DNA of 64,000 bases, from assembly GCA_014155875.1 (NCBI GenBank), contig JACEFZ010015105.1, positions 257,501-321,500 on the forward strand, given 5' to 3'. Positions 42,488 through 53,179 of this stretch are shown one piece after another. Origin of the DNA: Cepaea nemoralis. Taxonomy: Eukaryota > Mollusca > Gastropoda > Stylommatophora > Helicidae. The notes beneath the pieces were generated by a model. It ran no database searches and was not told where the DNA came from. It was given only the letters and a program-made list of their open reading frames with translations. The translations under genes and the position numbers were made by a program. Each line of letters begins with the position of its first letter. Within the stretch, counting starts at the first letter, position 1.

Positions 42488-42578
42488 GCGGCAGTTACTG
42501 TCCTAAGCCAGAGTCGAACCAGACACTGTTGAAGTTGTAGGCGTACGCCATACCTCTAAACCATACCTACCCTCATAC
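42488..42578 (-). other. tRNA-like SINE head
   Basis: On the minus strand GTATGGTTTAGAGGTATGGC resembles an A-box region and GTCTGGTTCGACTCTGGC, about 40 bases on, a B-box with short pairing arms. No complete cloverleaf is formed. Confidence 0.4.
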
Positions 42579-42721
42579 TGTTTCATGTTATCACATAACA
42601 GCCTGCTTCTTAGTCCTCTTACTGTAAACCAGATCCTCCTTTATTGCAAACACAAATTGTAAGACGCCTGGTCATATTCTGTTTCATAAAGCAATCCCGC
42701 TCTGTTATTTCCTGTTTTATG

Positions 42722-42872
42722 AATCAATCAATCAATCATGTGCCATGCCGGAAAGCGTGGGCGGTCATGACTCGCCATTTCACTCGATCACCAGTGTCGT
42801 GGATCAGCTCAGTGTTCCTGTCTCGTCCATGCCATGTGGCCAAGCCATCCAGGTATTTTCCTCTCGGAAAAT
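42722..42872 (-). mobile_element. RTE-C LINE 3'-end fragment
   Basis: It starts CAATCAATCATGTGCCATGC and matches 37833-37975 closely. The minus strand encodes KYLDGLATWHGRDRNTELIH and PFRHGT-like ends. It is cut at about 42872, where the RTE-C similarity stops inside the GRPR block. Confidence 0.8.
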
Positions 42873-43920
42873 TTGTTTTATGAATACACACAGGTAAATG
42901 AACTGTTTTACACACCTTGAGACGTATCGAGTATTTGGTGCTAGCCTCACAGTTGTATAGGTCTATGGGCACTCGACGTAATGCACCTTTACTTCATAAG
43001 GGATTTTCTGGTACTTATTTTAGGCTGAATCGACATGGACGCCCAGGTTATTTTTGAAAATCCGCTTCGTTACGAGATCGAATCTATAATCACAGGGCCG
43101 GCAGAGAAGAGTTGTATGAATAGTACGCAGGGGTTATTTTCTATGTTATGTCATAAATCATATGTCCCTGTGCGTAGACTATCTCTCTTACGAATACTTT
43201 TTCCCCAAGCAATTTATATCATTGGAGGTGAGTTTCGTCTGTGTTCGATAAATAATTTGTTACATCGATCGCGAAGAGTAGGCAATATTATAATACCTCA
43301 CTACTTTGTAACCAGCAGCAAACATTTAGTACATCTTATGGTTGTTCCATTTGCTGCCACTGTCATCCTAAACATTGCCAGAAGCTGTTTTAGAAAATTT
43401 ATGATATTTTATTTCGTTTTTGAGAATGAGAGGTAATTTATAAATTTATTATTCTCGATTGGGTTATTATTGTATGCATATGCAGGTATCAAATGTTAAA
43501 ATTAGCAAACAGATCGCATTTCAAATCCATGGTGACATTTCGGGAAAGTGGTAATTGAATTATATTCTCTTTTCTTTACCTGTATTTTTTCTTTTCTTTC
43601 TGTATTTGGCGTGGTGTCAGTTTCACACCTGCAGCACCGTGGTCTAGAAAGTTAGCAGGTGACAATTGTATGACCCTGAATGTACCTTAAAAATCACCTG
43701 GTCACGACACAATTATAATGAAGAAAATGAGAACGCATTACTATTGATCTATTGCCTTGTTCCATATGTATTGGTGTTACCTTTCCCCTGGGTTAAACTA
43801 GACCGGCTGAGAGAGGGATCATGCTGCATGGGCAACACATGGTCTCTACATTTCAGCCCAGGCTTTGTGTTATGGAGAAAATATTATGCCTTGTCTTGAA
43901 GCACACTGTAACAAACTATA
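42873..43920. other. Stretch without recognised feature
   Basis: A 133-codon plus-strand frame at 43035-43436 has no recognisable motif, and its sequence composition resembles chance translation of AT-rich DNA. Confidence 0.45.
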
Positions 43921-43923
43921 TCA

Positions 43924-44304
43924 CAGTGGTTCTCAGCCTTTTTTTGCCCGTCCCCCCCCCCCTTTTCACCATATTTTCAGAACGTCATTCCCCCCTTTCG
44001 TATTTCCTCCCTAAAAATTCCCCCTCCCCTACACAGTATACGTAATAATGGAAGCTACATTTAATAGCACATACTAAAATAGTCTAGAAGTTTAAATAAA
44101 ACGTGATTTGCGGGTCTACTTACGTTATAAAATGAATTTCAGAAGGGTCAGACGTACAGAACCGTAAAGTATGAAGGGAAAAACAATATCAAGTAATCGG
44201 TTCTTGTATTAACGCGATCTTGAAATAACCTTATCCCCCCCCCCCCGGAAACTCTAAAATTCCCCCCTGGGGGGGGGGGAATCCCCACCGGTTGAGAACC
44301 ACTG
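43924..44304. mobile_element. Non-autonomous hAT element (MITE) of 381 bp
   Basis: The terminal inverted repeats are CAGTGGTTCTCAGCC at 43924 and GGTTGAGAACCACTG ending at 44304. The flanking 8-mers CTATATCA and GTCTATCA agree at six of eight positions. Subterminal poly-C (43957-43968) and C/G runs (44227-44278) face each other and can pair. No coding region is present. Confidence 0.8.
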
Positions 44305-44479
44305 GTCTATCAAGACTGCATTGTGCCGGATGCAACTATTGAGCTAGCAGACGAAAGCTCTAGCTACTGTGTCACTGCGGATCTTATATTTAGATCTGCA
44401 AAAACGAAATTTGTATGATTTAAGCAAAAGATGTTATCTTCAATAACCGTTATATATCAACGAAAACCGGCCCATAATC

Positions 44480-44715
44480 ATCTTTCATCAATAACGTCAA
44501 GTGCCCTGTCAGCTGGCGTAGGCATTCATGACTCCACAAATCTCGGTACTTGGTTTTCTGAATCAACTCTGCTGATGATATTCCTCAATGCCACAGTCTT
44601 ACTCCGCCAAGTTTCATTTCTATTAGTATGCCTCTGCCTCTCTTCCTCTAGATCTTTTCAGTTGTCACGATGTTCTCAAATGTCTATCTTCTCATCACAT
44701 GACCAAAGAAATTTG
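44480..44715 (-). pseudogene. LINE 3'-end coding remnant
   Basis: Minus-strand reading: KFLWSCDEKIDI, then LEEERQRHTNRNETWRSKTV, ALRNIISRVDSENQVPRFVE. The phrase ERQRHTNRNETW and the ISRVD block resemble the end of an RTE-type ORF. Stops break it. Confidence 0.5.
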
Positions 44716-44722
44716 GGTTGAG

Positions 44723-45285
44723 TTAAGTTGAGCTAAGAACTGACATCACTGCACTCAGAACATTCCCATACGCGTTCCGCCCCTTGTTCATCAGCCAGCG
44801 AAGAGTCATACTATTAATCGTTCCAACTGCTATCTGATTAAACGTTCTCCTGGTCTTCTCTTTCAGTTTTGAGAATCTACCAGAACCACTGTCAATCCCA
44901 CGCACTCTCATGCTTTCCACATACGGGTTCTCAATATGTTCCCCCACCTTCTCCACGTGGTCCCACAGGACGCACGACCACCTCGATCTTGTCCATAAGT
45001 AATCTAGCTTCAAGAGGTGCATTCCCCGCCAGCCTATCAGCCTGTTCATTTCCCCACACTCCCACATGGCAGGGCAAAACATCCATACAATTCTCACAGT
45101 CTCTGACCTCTGAAGCGAAACATTCCTGTCTACACCTTACTAAGCATACTCCTTTAGTCCATGAGGAAGGCAATGTGTGTTGCAGTGGCTTTATCTAACA
45201 AACTGAATGCCATTGTGAATGCGTCCACCTCTATTCTAATGCTGGAGGTCGTAGCCTCATATGCCAGACTCTCTCTTTTATAACC
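44723..45285 (-). pseudogene. I-like LINE RNase H and C-terminus fragment
   Basis: The minus-strand fragments read SLAYEATTSSIRIEVDAFTM (45285-45220), a frame change, then HVGVWGNEQADRLAGNAPLE (about 45070-45010), a further frame change, and RTFNQIAVGTINSMTLRWLM (about 44855-44790). They parallel SLAYDTTTSSLRMEVEAV, QADRLAGSAKLGG and RTYNQIATGAISVGTLRWLL in the 7.3-9.7 kb element. So this is the 3' part of the same I-like family, 5'-truncated and fused at 45285 to another LINE. Confidence 0.8.
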
Positions 45286-45740
45286 ATAGAAAGCTGTTTG
45301 TCTCTTTCTTATTGTTGCATATATTGTTCCTGTTTCATTTACTTCTTTCAGGCAATCGGTGTTAGTTACTCTGGAAGTCCAAGGAATTCGCAACATTCGT
45401 CACATGAATGACATCTCTATTGCTTCCAAGTTCTTCCTAATTTGTTCATTTACATTCCAAGATTCACTGCCATACAGCAAAACTGGTTCTATATAAAGTA
45501 CGAGGGAGAGTGCTGAAGTGCTATATAATATAGCACTTCAGCACTCTCCTTCGTACTTTAAATGATAGTGACTTATTGCATAAGAAAATTTTCATTTTCT
45601 CAACTGCAGCTTTTGTTTGACCTATTATGCCCTTTTCTATGTCGAGCACCTTCCATCCGACGTTGTAAATGCCCCTAGATATTTAAAATTATCCACTTGG
45701 TTATGAATATTCCCTTCTAATTTCATTTCACATTTCGGTT
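45286..45740 (-). pseudogene. RTE-like LINE fragment with an internal 65-bp palindrome
   Basis: The minus strand has HNQVDNFKYLGAFTTSDGRC (about 45700-45640), then VLLYGSESWNVNEQIRKNLE (about 45485-45420) and MLRIPWTSRVTNTDCLKEVN (about 45396-45340), the order of the RT thumb in RTE elements. Near 45495-45559 an inverted duplication of 32 bases has been inserted in the phrase that should read VLKCYIEPVLLYG. Its 3' end joins the I-like fragment at 45285. Confidence 0.78.
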
Positions 45741-45799
45741 TCACACAATCAACATTATGTCTTGGAAGCTGAAACCTGTGGCCATATTGTTGCTAAATT

Positions 45800-46015
45800 T
45801 CAAAAATAGAATAATACTAGGATGCATAGTTCTTGGATGAAGAGGAAGGGGAAGACCAACACGAAGGCGTACATTTGATTTTAAAGACACCTTGGTCACG
45901 GCAATGCACGAGATATGAGAACCGAAAACACATCGAGATTCTTTCTGCTGGGCACCCATGAGAGCCACTCTCTGCAAACGACTCGCTACACGTTGGTAAT
46001 GATAATGACGTCTCG
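45800..46015 (+). pseudogene. LINE 3'-end coding remnant
   Basis: The plus strand reads RGRGRPTRRRTFDFKDTLV (about 45842-45895), followed by AMHEI-stop and MRATLCKRLATRW. This fits the C-terminal GRP-R-FKD block of a LINE with the 6.7-kb remnant's layout. It has a stop and ends before any tail. Confidence 0.55.
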
Positions 46016-46019
46016 AAGA

Positions 46020-47090
46020 ATGCCACTAACATGTTATCTGGTAAAACAGATATACAGATGTATGAATATGCTTTCTAAAGGTTAAGCCAATGGTTCTTTT
46101 AAAAAATATTGAACATGTGTGCGGTTTATGAACACGTGATTTTACACAGCATATTTTGGTACACTGTCCAACTGTCGTGTTTTGTTTATGATGATGAGTA
46201 TATCACTGAAACATCCACCCTCTAGAACCATTTGCCAACATTTTTGTCTTTTATCTGAATACCTTTTTGTACAGTGCACAGCCAAATAGGTAATTGCTTC
46301 CACGAGCATATATAACCTGTTGTCTGAAATGGGTTTTATGAACCATGGAATATTTTGTGCTTAGGTAATTAGTTGTTCCTGGCATTTTAACACATGGCGC
46401 TGTAGGGGAATTCGCATAACCAGAATTCGAAACTGGGCTTGTGCGCAATTGTGAATCTATTTCAGTGTTGGATATGTCTACTGGCATATATGTCAAAGAT
46501 TGTGTTGTATTTGGTTTGCTTTGGTTTCACATATTTTAATATACATGAGTTCCTCTGTATAACGATCGATCTTTGTAATCACCAAGAGAAAGCCGACTAG
46601 AATAATATACAGTAAATGGGTGTAAGCGAGCATGTTAGCGAAGCTTATAGGGAACTGTGATGATAATAGCATGAGCACTGTCGGGCTGTGAAACTGTGCA
46701 TGTGCTCGTCGACTGTTAAGTGAGGAAATGATTTTCCACATATTTCTCCGTGCATCCAGAGCAACAACATGTGATACCCCTATGACATTACAGAATTATA
46801 GCAGGAAGCTGCTGCGGGGCAAGATTTAAATTTAATTTTAAACTGGGGTTACAACATTGGGATCCGGCTTCTATCCACTGATGTAGAGCCTACAGGCGTC
46901 AGTCCACAGTTGGAGAAAGAGCCAGTTTCATTCGATAACGCTAACCAACACATTTTCAAAAGTTATTTGTATCATAATTTAAATACACCAGTTCTAATGA
47001 TTTTGACATGCTGTTTTCAAATATAATGAAATTCACCAATAGGGGCTTTTTTACAAAAATAAATTATGCATTTACATTACAATAATACAA
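46020..47090. other. Stretch without recognised feature
   Basis: AT-rich, with no gene and no clear repeat. Confidence 0.5.
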
Positions 47091-47091
47091 A

Positions 47092-47332
47092 GAATGCCGT
47101 CCTCCCTGGCGAAGGAGTTATGGATGATGTTTGTAATCCCGCATACCCACGTACGACACGCATCTGTGCGACATTCGGCAGCGGATCCCGTCGCGTTGGT
47201 TTCTTACGGAAAGGTATGTGAACCGGTCGTTCAGAAAGCAATGGCAAACTACTGAAGGTAAAACTTGTCAAGACATTAACAGCAGCTAAAAATGCTGATG
47301 TTGACTGCAATGTCCTGTAAATAGGGTATGCA
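47092..47332 (+). repeat. Dispersed repeat DR-1, copy 6
   Basis: GTCCTCCCTGGCGAAGG at about 47099, TTTGTAATCCCGCATACCC, ATTCGGCAGCGGATCC, ACCGGTCGTTCAGAAAGCAA, CAAGACATTAACAGCAGC, GACTGCAATGTCCTGTAAAT. It is near full length. Confidence 0.82.
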
Positions 47333-47528
47333 ACAAAAATAAATACAAAGAATGTATGCTTTTTATAATTCTCTAGGGAGAATAGTTAGTCTTTCTACTT
47401 TAGTTTCATAAAAATGTTTGTTACAAACTCATTTTATTGATATTTCTATATAAAATGATTAAACAAATAAAACCATTAAAAGTTCACATATAATGTTTTA
47501 AAACTGCACATCTGAACCCATTCCGTCA

Positions 47529-48100
47529 TTATTCGGTCGCTGTTCGATCTCGCGATGCTTGCTTCTTGTAGTCAATCGATAAGGTGTCTCTTGTCACAGT
47601 CCAACAGTAATCAGCCACTATTGAAGGGCTCCAATTGCCTTGATACCTTGTCTCCATAGCAACAATGTACTGGTCAAATCGTTTACCATGCACACCACTG
47701 ACAGCTAGACAGTTTAACTTAAAGAAATTCAGATGATAATCTAGAAAATGAATTTTCAAAGACATGTTGCAGCCAAGACTCTTATACTTCAGAAGGAGAT
47801 TTTCTGCAATTTTCTATACACAGGAATTCTAACTTCTTATGCCAGGATATTCCACTGTTACAATCTGGAACCCAAAACTCCCGCCTTGTTCTTCGGTGAA
47901 TTCAGATGTCTTACAATATCATTCATTTCACTTTGGCTTATTAAGTGTGGTTTAATGGATATAGTTTACTCAAAATCTGGGTAGCTTGAGATTAATGACT
48001 CAGGACCACCATTGTCCTCTTCTTCATCTATGGAAGCAGCTGAAATGATTCTGACACTCTGGGAATTGGTAGGTGATCGCCATATGGTACCGCGTACTGT
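47529..48100 (-). pseudogene. Decayed protein of an unidentified repeat-associated family
   Basis: The minus-strand frame 47765-47529 reads MSLKIHFLDYHLNFFKLNCL, AVSGVHGKRFDQYIVAMETR and YQGNWSPSIVADYCWTVTRD. Upstream, in broken frames, SQSEMNDIVRHLNSPKNKAG and LGSRLQQWN are readable at about 47870-47935. I recall multicopy uncharacterised animal proteins with the order SEMNDLVRDLNLPK, LGSRLQQW, HLDFFP-N-GAVSDEHGERFHQDI and YQGKWSP-MLADYCW. I do not know their function. Here about 500 codons seem missing between the two parts and stops occur, so this is a pseudogene. Confidence 0.6.
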
Positions 48101-48139
48101 AGAAGGGATGTTTGAATATTCCAGAGTCCATTTGTTTCT

Positions 48140-48960
48140 TCTTTAACATCATCATAATCCAGTGTCTTGCCGTCAACAAATTACGGTCTCAGGCGTCATA
48201 GATTAATTCGTGTGTTGACTCCCTTTCATATCATGACACACATCTTCTGTCACGAATCTTCTCACACTGTCTCCCTCTATCTTTCTTTCCGCTATATTTT
48301 GCTGCTCTCACTAATATGTTCCAGTTGTTGTCTTCTCATAATGTGGCCAAAAACGACGACTACCTCTTTCTGATGTTTATAATATGTTGTCTTTGCGATA
48401 CATCTTCATTTAAAACGTCATGATTGCTCTTTTTTTTTGGCTGTTCAATTAATATTCAGCTTTCTTCTATAAAACCACATCTCCAAGGCTTCATTGATTT
48501 TTTTCCAGTCTACTAATTCTACAGGATTCGCAGCCGTATGTTAAAACTGATTCTATGTAACACGCAATAACTCTTTCCTCTGATTTTGAAGGTCAGTGAC
48601 GTATTGTACAAAACGTTCTTGATTTGATAGAATGCAATTTCTGCTCATCCTATTCTGCTCTTTATCACTGTGGTGGATCGTCCATCCGATGTTATCCATG
48701 TGCATAGATATCTTAATTGCTGCGCTTGCCCCAAAATAATGCTCTGTACTGTAATTGCAAAATTAGGCACACTTTGTTTCTTTGACATCATCATGACTTC
48801 TGTCTTTCTATTACTCAAGCTAAGCCAACTTTTCACTTTCTTTCACCACTGTATATCATTTCCTGTAGATAGTTTTGACTTGTTGCTATCAAGGCGGTGT
48901 CATCAGCATAATATCAGTTATTTATAGTATGTCCCCCAATCAGGATACCTGGCATATGTC
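48140..48960 (-). pseudogene. LINE reverse-transcriptase 3' remnant
   Basis: The minus strand reads MKSWLSLSNRKTEVMMMSKK (48836-48780), then QSIILGQAQQLRYLCTWITS and SDGRSTTVIKSRIG, i.e. the segment after the catalytic box where KTEVM and FKYLG-type phrases occur in RTE elements. The 3' end near 48165-48300 has GRQCEKIRDRRCVS and DRNLLTARHWIMMM, the usual position of the GR-R-DW block. It is heavily shifted. Confidence 0.65.
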
Positions 48961-49204
48961 TTCTTTGACATTTCTGTCCCTATTGGGGCACCATGTTAAA
49001 GTAACAGTTGTTGAGATGATCCGTGGGCTCACACCAAATCACTGGGACTGCAAAAAGCATAGCTTGCCTTTTTTGCCAGTTAACCACAGTTTAAGATATG
49101 CTGCACATGCATTGCAGCATATGTGTGGTGCCCAGCTCTTATCTTGGTCTCCTATTCCACAGCCAAAGTACAAATTGTACGCCTTCTTATTTTATTTTAT
49201 TTTT

Positions 49205-49418
49205 GTTGTTGCATATCCATTACAGGACGTTGCAGTCAACAACATAATTTTTCAGTTTCTGTTGATGTACTAGGCAAGATTACGCTCAGTAGTTTGTCAT
49301 AGCTTTCTGAGCGACCGGCTCACATACCCCTGCTACCAGCGCGGCGCGAACGCTGCCGATTCTCGCGCAGCTGCGTTACTAACGAGAATATACGGGGTTA
49401 CGGAGAAAGACGTTAACC
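49205..49418 (-). repeat. Dispersed repeat DR-1, copy 7 (inverted)
   Basis: GCATATCCATTACAGGACG, TTGCAGTCAACAACATAATT, TTTCTGAGCGACCGGCTCAC, TCTCGCGCAGCTGCGTTACT. It has the same order as copy 4 but is more diverged. Confidence 0.78.
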
Positions 49419-49424
49419 TCTAGG

Positions 49425-51084
49425 CCAGGGAGGCAGGCTACTATCCTTCTTAATAACTTTAGTTATATTTCGTTTTTGTGATAAAAATGTCTCCTCATCC
49501 TAGAAATTTCTGGCTGCGACACTTTTGATAGGACAAATGTACTAAGTAATGGCAAAATTTCATCCGAGATAACATATTTATACACAAAGGTGATGTAATC
49601 ATAGGTAGAATTGCATCATCAACTGCTAGTTACAATTTTCTTGGTCAATTATGAAAATTATGCAATCGCCCAAAACAGTTGCGGCATTTACAAAAATTTG
49701 ACTCGAAATTAAATAAACTATATATATCTTGACAACTACATCTAATCAATATTTGTTAATATCATTTTCGTTTTCAGCACACCAAAATTAGTTAAGATCA
49801 GGTATTGTCATGATCAGTACATTTTGGTTTTTGACTCCTGTTAACTGAAAACAGAACTTGTTTGTTTGTTGACTTCGCGTCTTTGACTTGGGAACGTAAA
49901 TTACGAAAACTGAAGGCGAGGGACACTGGTAATAAGGAAAGCTAATCCACACCCAAATATCAGCTAGGTGCACTAGAAGTAGAATCATTGTATGGACTAC
50001 GCTTGAGTTCAAAGCGAGCGAATGCAAAAGAAAAAGAAAGCTTTGAAGAGAGATATGATTGAAATTCATAATTAAACTGATATCTGATATCAATTCACAC
50101 TTAAAGTAAGATCCTGTTTCAATTCACACTTTAATAAAGGTCATGTTTCTATCCGCAACTAAAGAGGGGATGCAGTCTCAATCTACTACTGAAGACAGAT
50201 TCGAGTCAAATCTACAGCTGAAGATTATTAATATCAAGTCACAGTTAGAGAATGATCCGTTTTCAAATTAAAGTAAACCATTACTTTTTTCAACCGTCAA
50301 AGAAAACTGGTAAGTCGCATCAGAAGTAAACAGTCAGTATTCCTCGGGCATGTCAAGAGATGGGGGATGATCGCAGTACATCATGACAACAGCAACGTTG
50401 GAAGGGTGAAGAGACAGGGGTGACGACCGAGAGAGAGACGATGCTGGACAGTTTGACAGATAGGGACATTGGTATCATACAGGATTGGCAGTACACGAGA
50501 CAAAAGGCTGTGGACAGACATGATGACCAACGCCACACGGGGTGGGCTATAAAAGAAGGCCGGCGTCATCCAACTCTTACGAGAAACAGGCTGATAATGT
50601 GGGTTCTGACTTCTCAGTAAAGAAATGCGAGCAGTCATATGGTATGGTCAACTCGGTCATTAATGACATAGCCAAGTTAATGTAAAGCCTTCTCAATATA
50701 AACTTACGTGGCAATAACCCCCAGTGGATTTCAACCTAGTAATCACAAGAACTGTATCAGTGAATGGAGGGGCAGCAATAAGATAACTAGCTGATCAACC
50801 TACCTAATTATGCATTAACCTAATATATGTGAAAACCAAACATTTCACATAACATAGCACGTGTTTTTGGTGGTTATATGTGGGTTAATGTATGTATGTA
50901 TGACTATGTGGATGTCTGGCAGCTCGGCCGCGTTAACATGGTCGTAGATGTGAATGTGTGTATGTGTATATGTATGCACATGTGTGTCTGTGGGTGTGTA
51001 TGAGTGTTTAGGTGTGTCTGTACGGGCGAATGGATATTTGTATGTGTGTGTACAAGCAAGCCGGTTTGCGATTGCGAATGTAGG
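49425..51084. other. Gene-free stretch with a diverged 36-bp tandem at 50085-50275
   Basis: The words TTCAATTCACACTTTAATAA, GTCTCAATCTACTACTGAAG, CAAATCTACAGCTGAAGATT and CAAGTCACAGTTAGAGAATG step along every 35 or so bases. The paired short frames near 50350-50640 have no motif I recognise. TGTG-rich patches lie at 50935-51055. Confidence 0.55.
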
Positions 51085-51135
51085 TAGGTAAGTAGGTAGG
51101 TAGGTAGGTAGGTAGGTAGGTAGGTAGGTAGGTAG

Positions 51136-51180
<45 letters not shown>
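51085..51180. repeat. TAGG and TAAG tetranucleotide microsatellite (LINE tail)
   Basis: About 50 bp of TAGG-type then about 45 bp of TAAG repeats. On the minus strand it directly follows AAATAAAGATTTACTTAC, so it is the 3' tail of the CR1-like element. Confidence 0.9.
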
Positions 51181-51189
51181 TCTTTATTT

Positions 51190-51741
51190 TCCAAGGGTTA
51201 AGAATTGGTCTGACATTCTGCCCTTCTTCTCTATTTCCTCTCATACATTCTTTCATTCGACATCTCTTATGAAGCAATTCTTTGACAACAAAAGAACAAT
51301 AAGCATTAAAACGCATGAAAAATAATCAATAATACATGACTCGTTGAGGCAATGTTTAACCTGGGCATCATGAATACCCAAGGTGGGTGTAACGTGCCAT
51401 ACATATGGGAATTTTTTTTTTTTTGTTGCTAGTTGTCGTTCGAGATAATTTACCATTATTATTGTCCGTGTTGCTGTTTCTTTTTCTTTTTTTAAGCGGG
51501 CATGTAGTCTGTCCTGAGGTAGTGTTCAAACAGGTTGCCACTGTATGTGTAATGATTGGTGGTGTCTTTGATTTCTTGTGGAAGATTGTTCCACAACTGA
51601 GTGGCAGAGTATGCTAAGCTTGTGTTAATAAGTCTATCCTAGGTTTAGGGATATGGAGTATATTTAGTCGCTCGCTATGTCTTGCATTATATTTAAACAA
51701 TGGCCAAAGGTAGCTTGGGGCATTTTGAAATAGGATTTTGT
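51190..51741 (-). pseudogene. CR1-like ORF2 C-terminus and 3' UTR
   Basis: On the minus strand PLFKYNARHSERLNILHIPK leads to SLAYSATQLWNNLPQEIKDT and GNLFEHYLRTDYM. The phrase LAYSATQLWNNLP-EIK is the C-terminal block of jockey/CR1 type RT ORFs. It ends at an A-run at about 51410-51425 read in the plus strand as T. Stops break the frame. This segment is the continuation of the RT cut at 54517 by the RTE-B insertion. Confidence 0.78.
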
Positions 51742-51759
51742 GAATTAGTGTTCATTCAT

Positions 51760-52995
51760 TCATTCAGTAGCATGTCCTTTGCAGAACCTCGCTCCCATAA
51801 CAACATCCCGGAAAGCTTCTCGATCACAAGCAAGATGTCCCGCGTCTGATACACCCATCTGGAGATCATCCGCCACATCCTGCACCCATCTTCTCTTTGG
51901 CCTTCCTCTTCCTCTCTTCCCAGGCATATACCCTTCCATTATTGTTCTCTCCAAACTTTCGTGACGTTTCAAGTGACCAAAATACTTCAATTTTCATTGT
52001 TTTATCGTCTTTAATAGCCATCCCTCCTCAATATTCAACTCTTGAAGTATGGATGCATTTGTTCTTTTCTTTACCCAAGATATTCTTAGAACTCGTCTAT
52101 AACATTTATATTCAAAGGCGTTTATGCGCTGTTCAGCTTGTTTAGTAAGTGTCCATGTCTCACAGGCGTATGTTGCAATGGGAAAGATGCATGCTCTTAA
52201 AAATCTAATTTTTGTAGTTCTGTCTGTCCCACTCCATAATTTATTCATCTGCTTTAGTCTTTGAAGAGCAATGGATAGTCGCCGTTTAATTTCTTTCATT
52301 GTGTCACCGTTATTGGTAATCAATGACCCAAGATATTCAAAATTTCCCACCACCTCCAATTTTCCCCCATTAATGTATATTTCTTTCTCCATAGTAGTTT
52401 TATCTGTATGCATTATCTTTGTTTTTGCTATGTTAAGATATAAGTTGTGATTTTCACTATTCAATTGGGTTGAGGCTATTAGGTTTTCTATGCCATTCTG
52501 TGTTGTGGATAGTAATACTGTATCATCAGCATATCGAATCTCTGGTATGTCATGACCGCCGATATTTAGGGCATCATATAGCTCCCTGTTTATATCATCT
52601 CTTACATTTCTCATTATATTTTCGGCGTACAGGTTAAACAGATAGGGTGACAGCACGCAGCCCTGACGGACTCCTTGCTTGATGTCAAACCAATCTGATG
52701 CCTCGCCATCTATTCTAACTGCTGCTTGTTGGTCTAGATATAGCATTTTTATGAGATGTACTACATGTGATGGGAAGCCCATATTCCTCATGATTTCCCA
52801 AAGTTTATGATGTTGTACACAGTCAAATGCCTTTGAATAATCCACAAAACATGAGAATAGGTTTACATTAAAATCTCTGCACTTCTCTATTATTAAACGC
52901 ATTTTGAATATGTGATCTCTTGTTCCTCTTCCTTGTCTAAATCCAGCTTGAACCACGTTAATCTCTTCTTCCATTTTCTTACTAAGTCTTCGCAT
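51760..52995 (-). CDS. RTE-B copy 2 reverse transcriptase domain
   Basis: An open frame of 333 aa (52995-51994) covers the polymerase, then a single shift leads to the C-terminal frame (51990-51760). The blocks are NVVQAGFRQGRGTRDHIFKM (residues about 13-32), FSCFVDYSKAFDCVQHHKLW (about 49-68), VRQGCVLSPYLFNLYAENIM (about 110-129), IPEIRYADDTVLLSTTQNGI with YADD (about 154-173), and a thumb with FEYLGSLITNNGDTMKEIKR. The tail frame has KYFGHLKRHESLERTIMEGY and KRGRGRPKRRWVQDVADDLQ. All catalytic residues of RT are present. Whether the tail shift is at about 51995 by one base is my reading. The family is RTE-like by the single-ORF layout. Confidence 0.88.
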
Positions 52996-53179
52996 TATGA
53001 CTTTCAGTAGAATTTTATTTGCATGACTGATCAGGGCAACAGTTCTATAGTTGGTGCATAATTTCAGGTTGCCCTTTTTTGGTATTGGAATGAAGATAGT
53101 TCTCTTCCAATCTTTTGGCCATATACCATATTTCCAAATCTTTGTACATAATGCATGATATATGTGTATGCTTTCTTCT

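Noticed and set aside
43035..43436. 133-codon frame starting MDAQVIFENPLRYEI
   Set aside because: No recognisable domain, no neighbours, AT-rich context; chance is likely.
51085..51180. CRISPR-like or regulatory array of TAAG and TAGG
   Set aside because: Tetranucleotide microsatellite at a LINE 3' end in a eukaryotic genome.
51897..52145. Plus-strand frames antisense to RTE-B
   Set aside because: Shadows of the minus-strand RT; the GRGRPKRRWV and YADD motifs lie on the minus strand.
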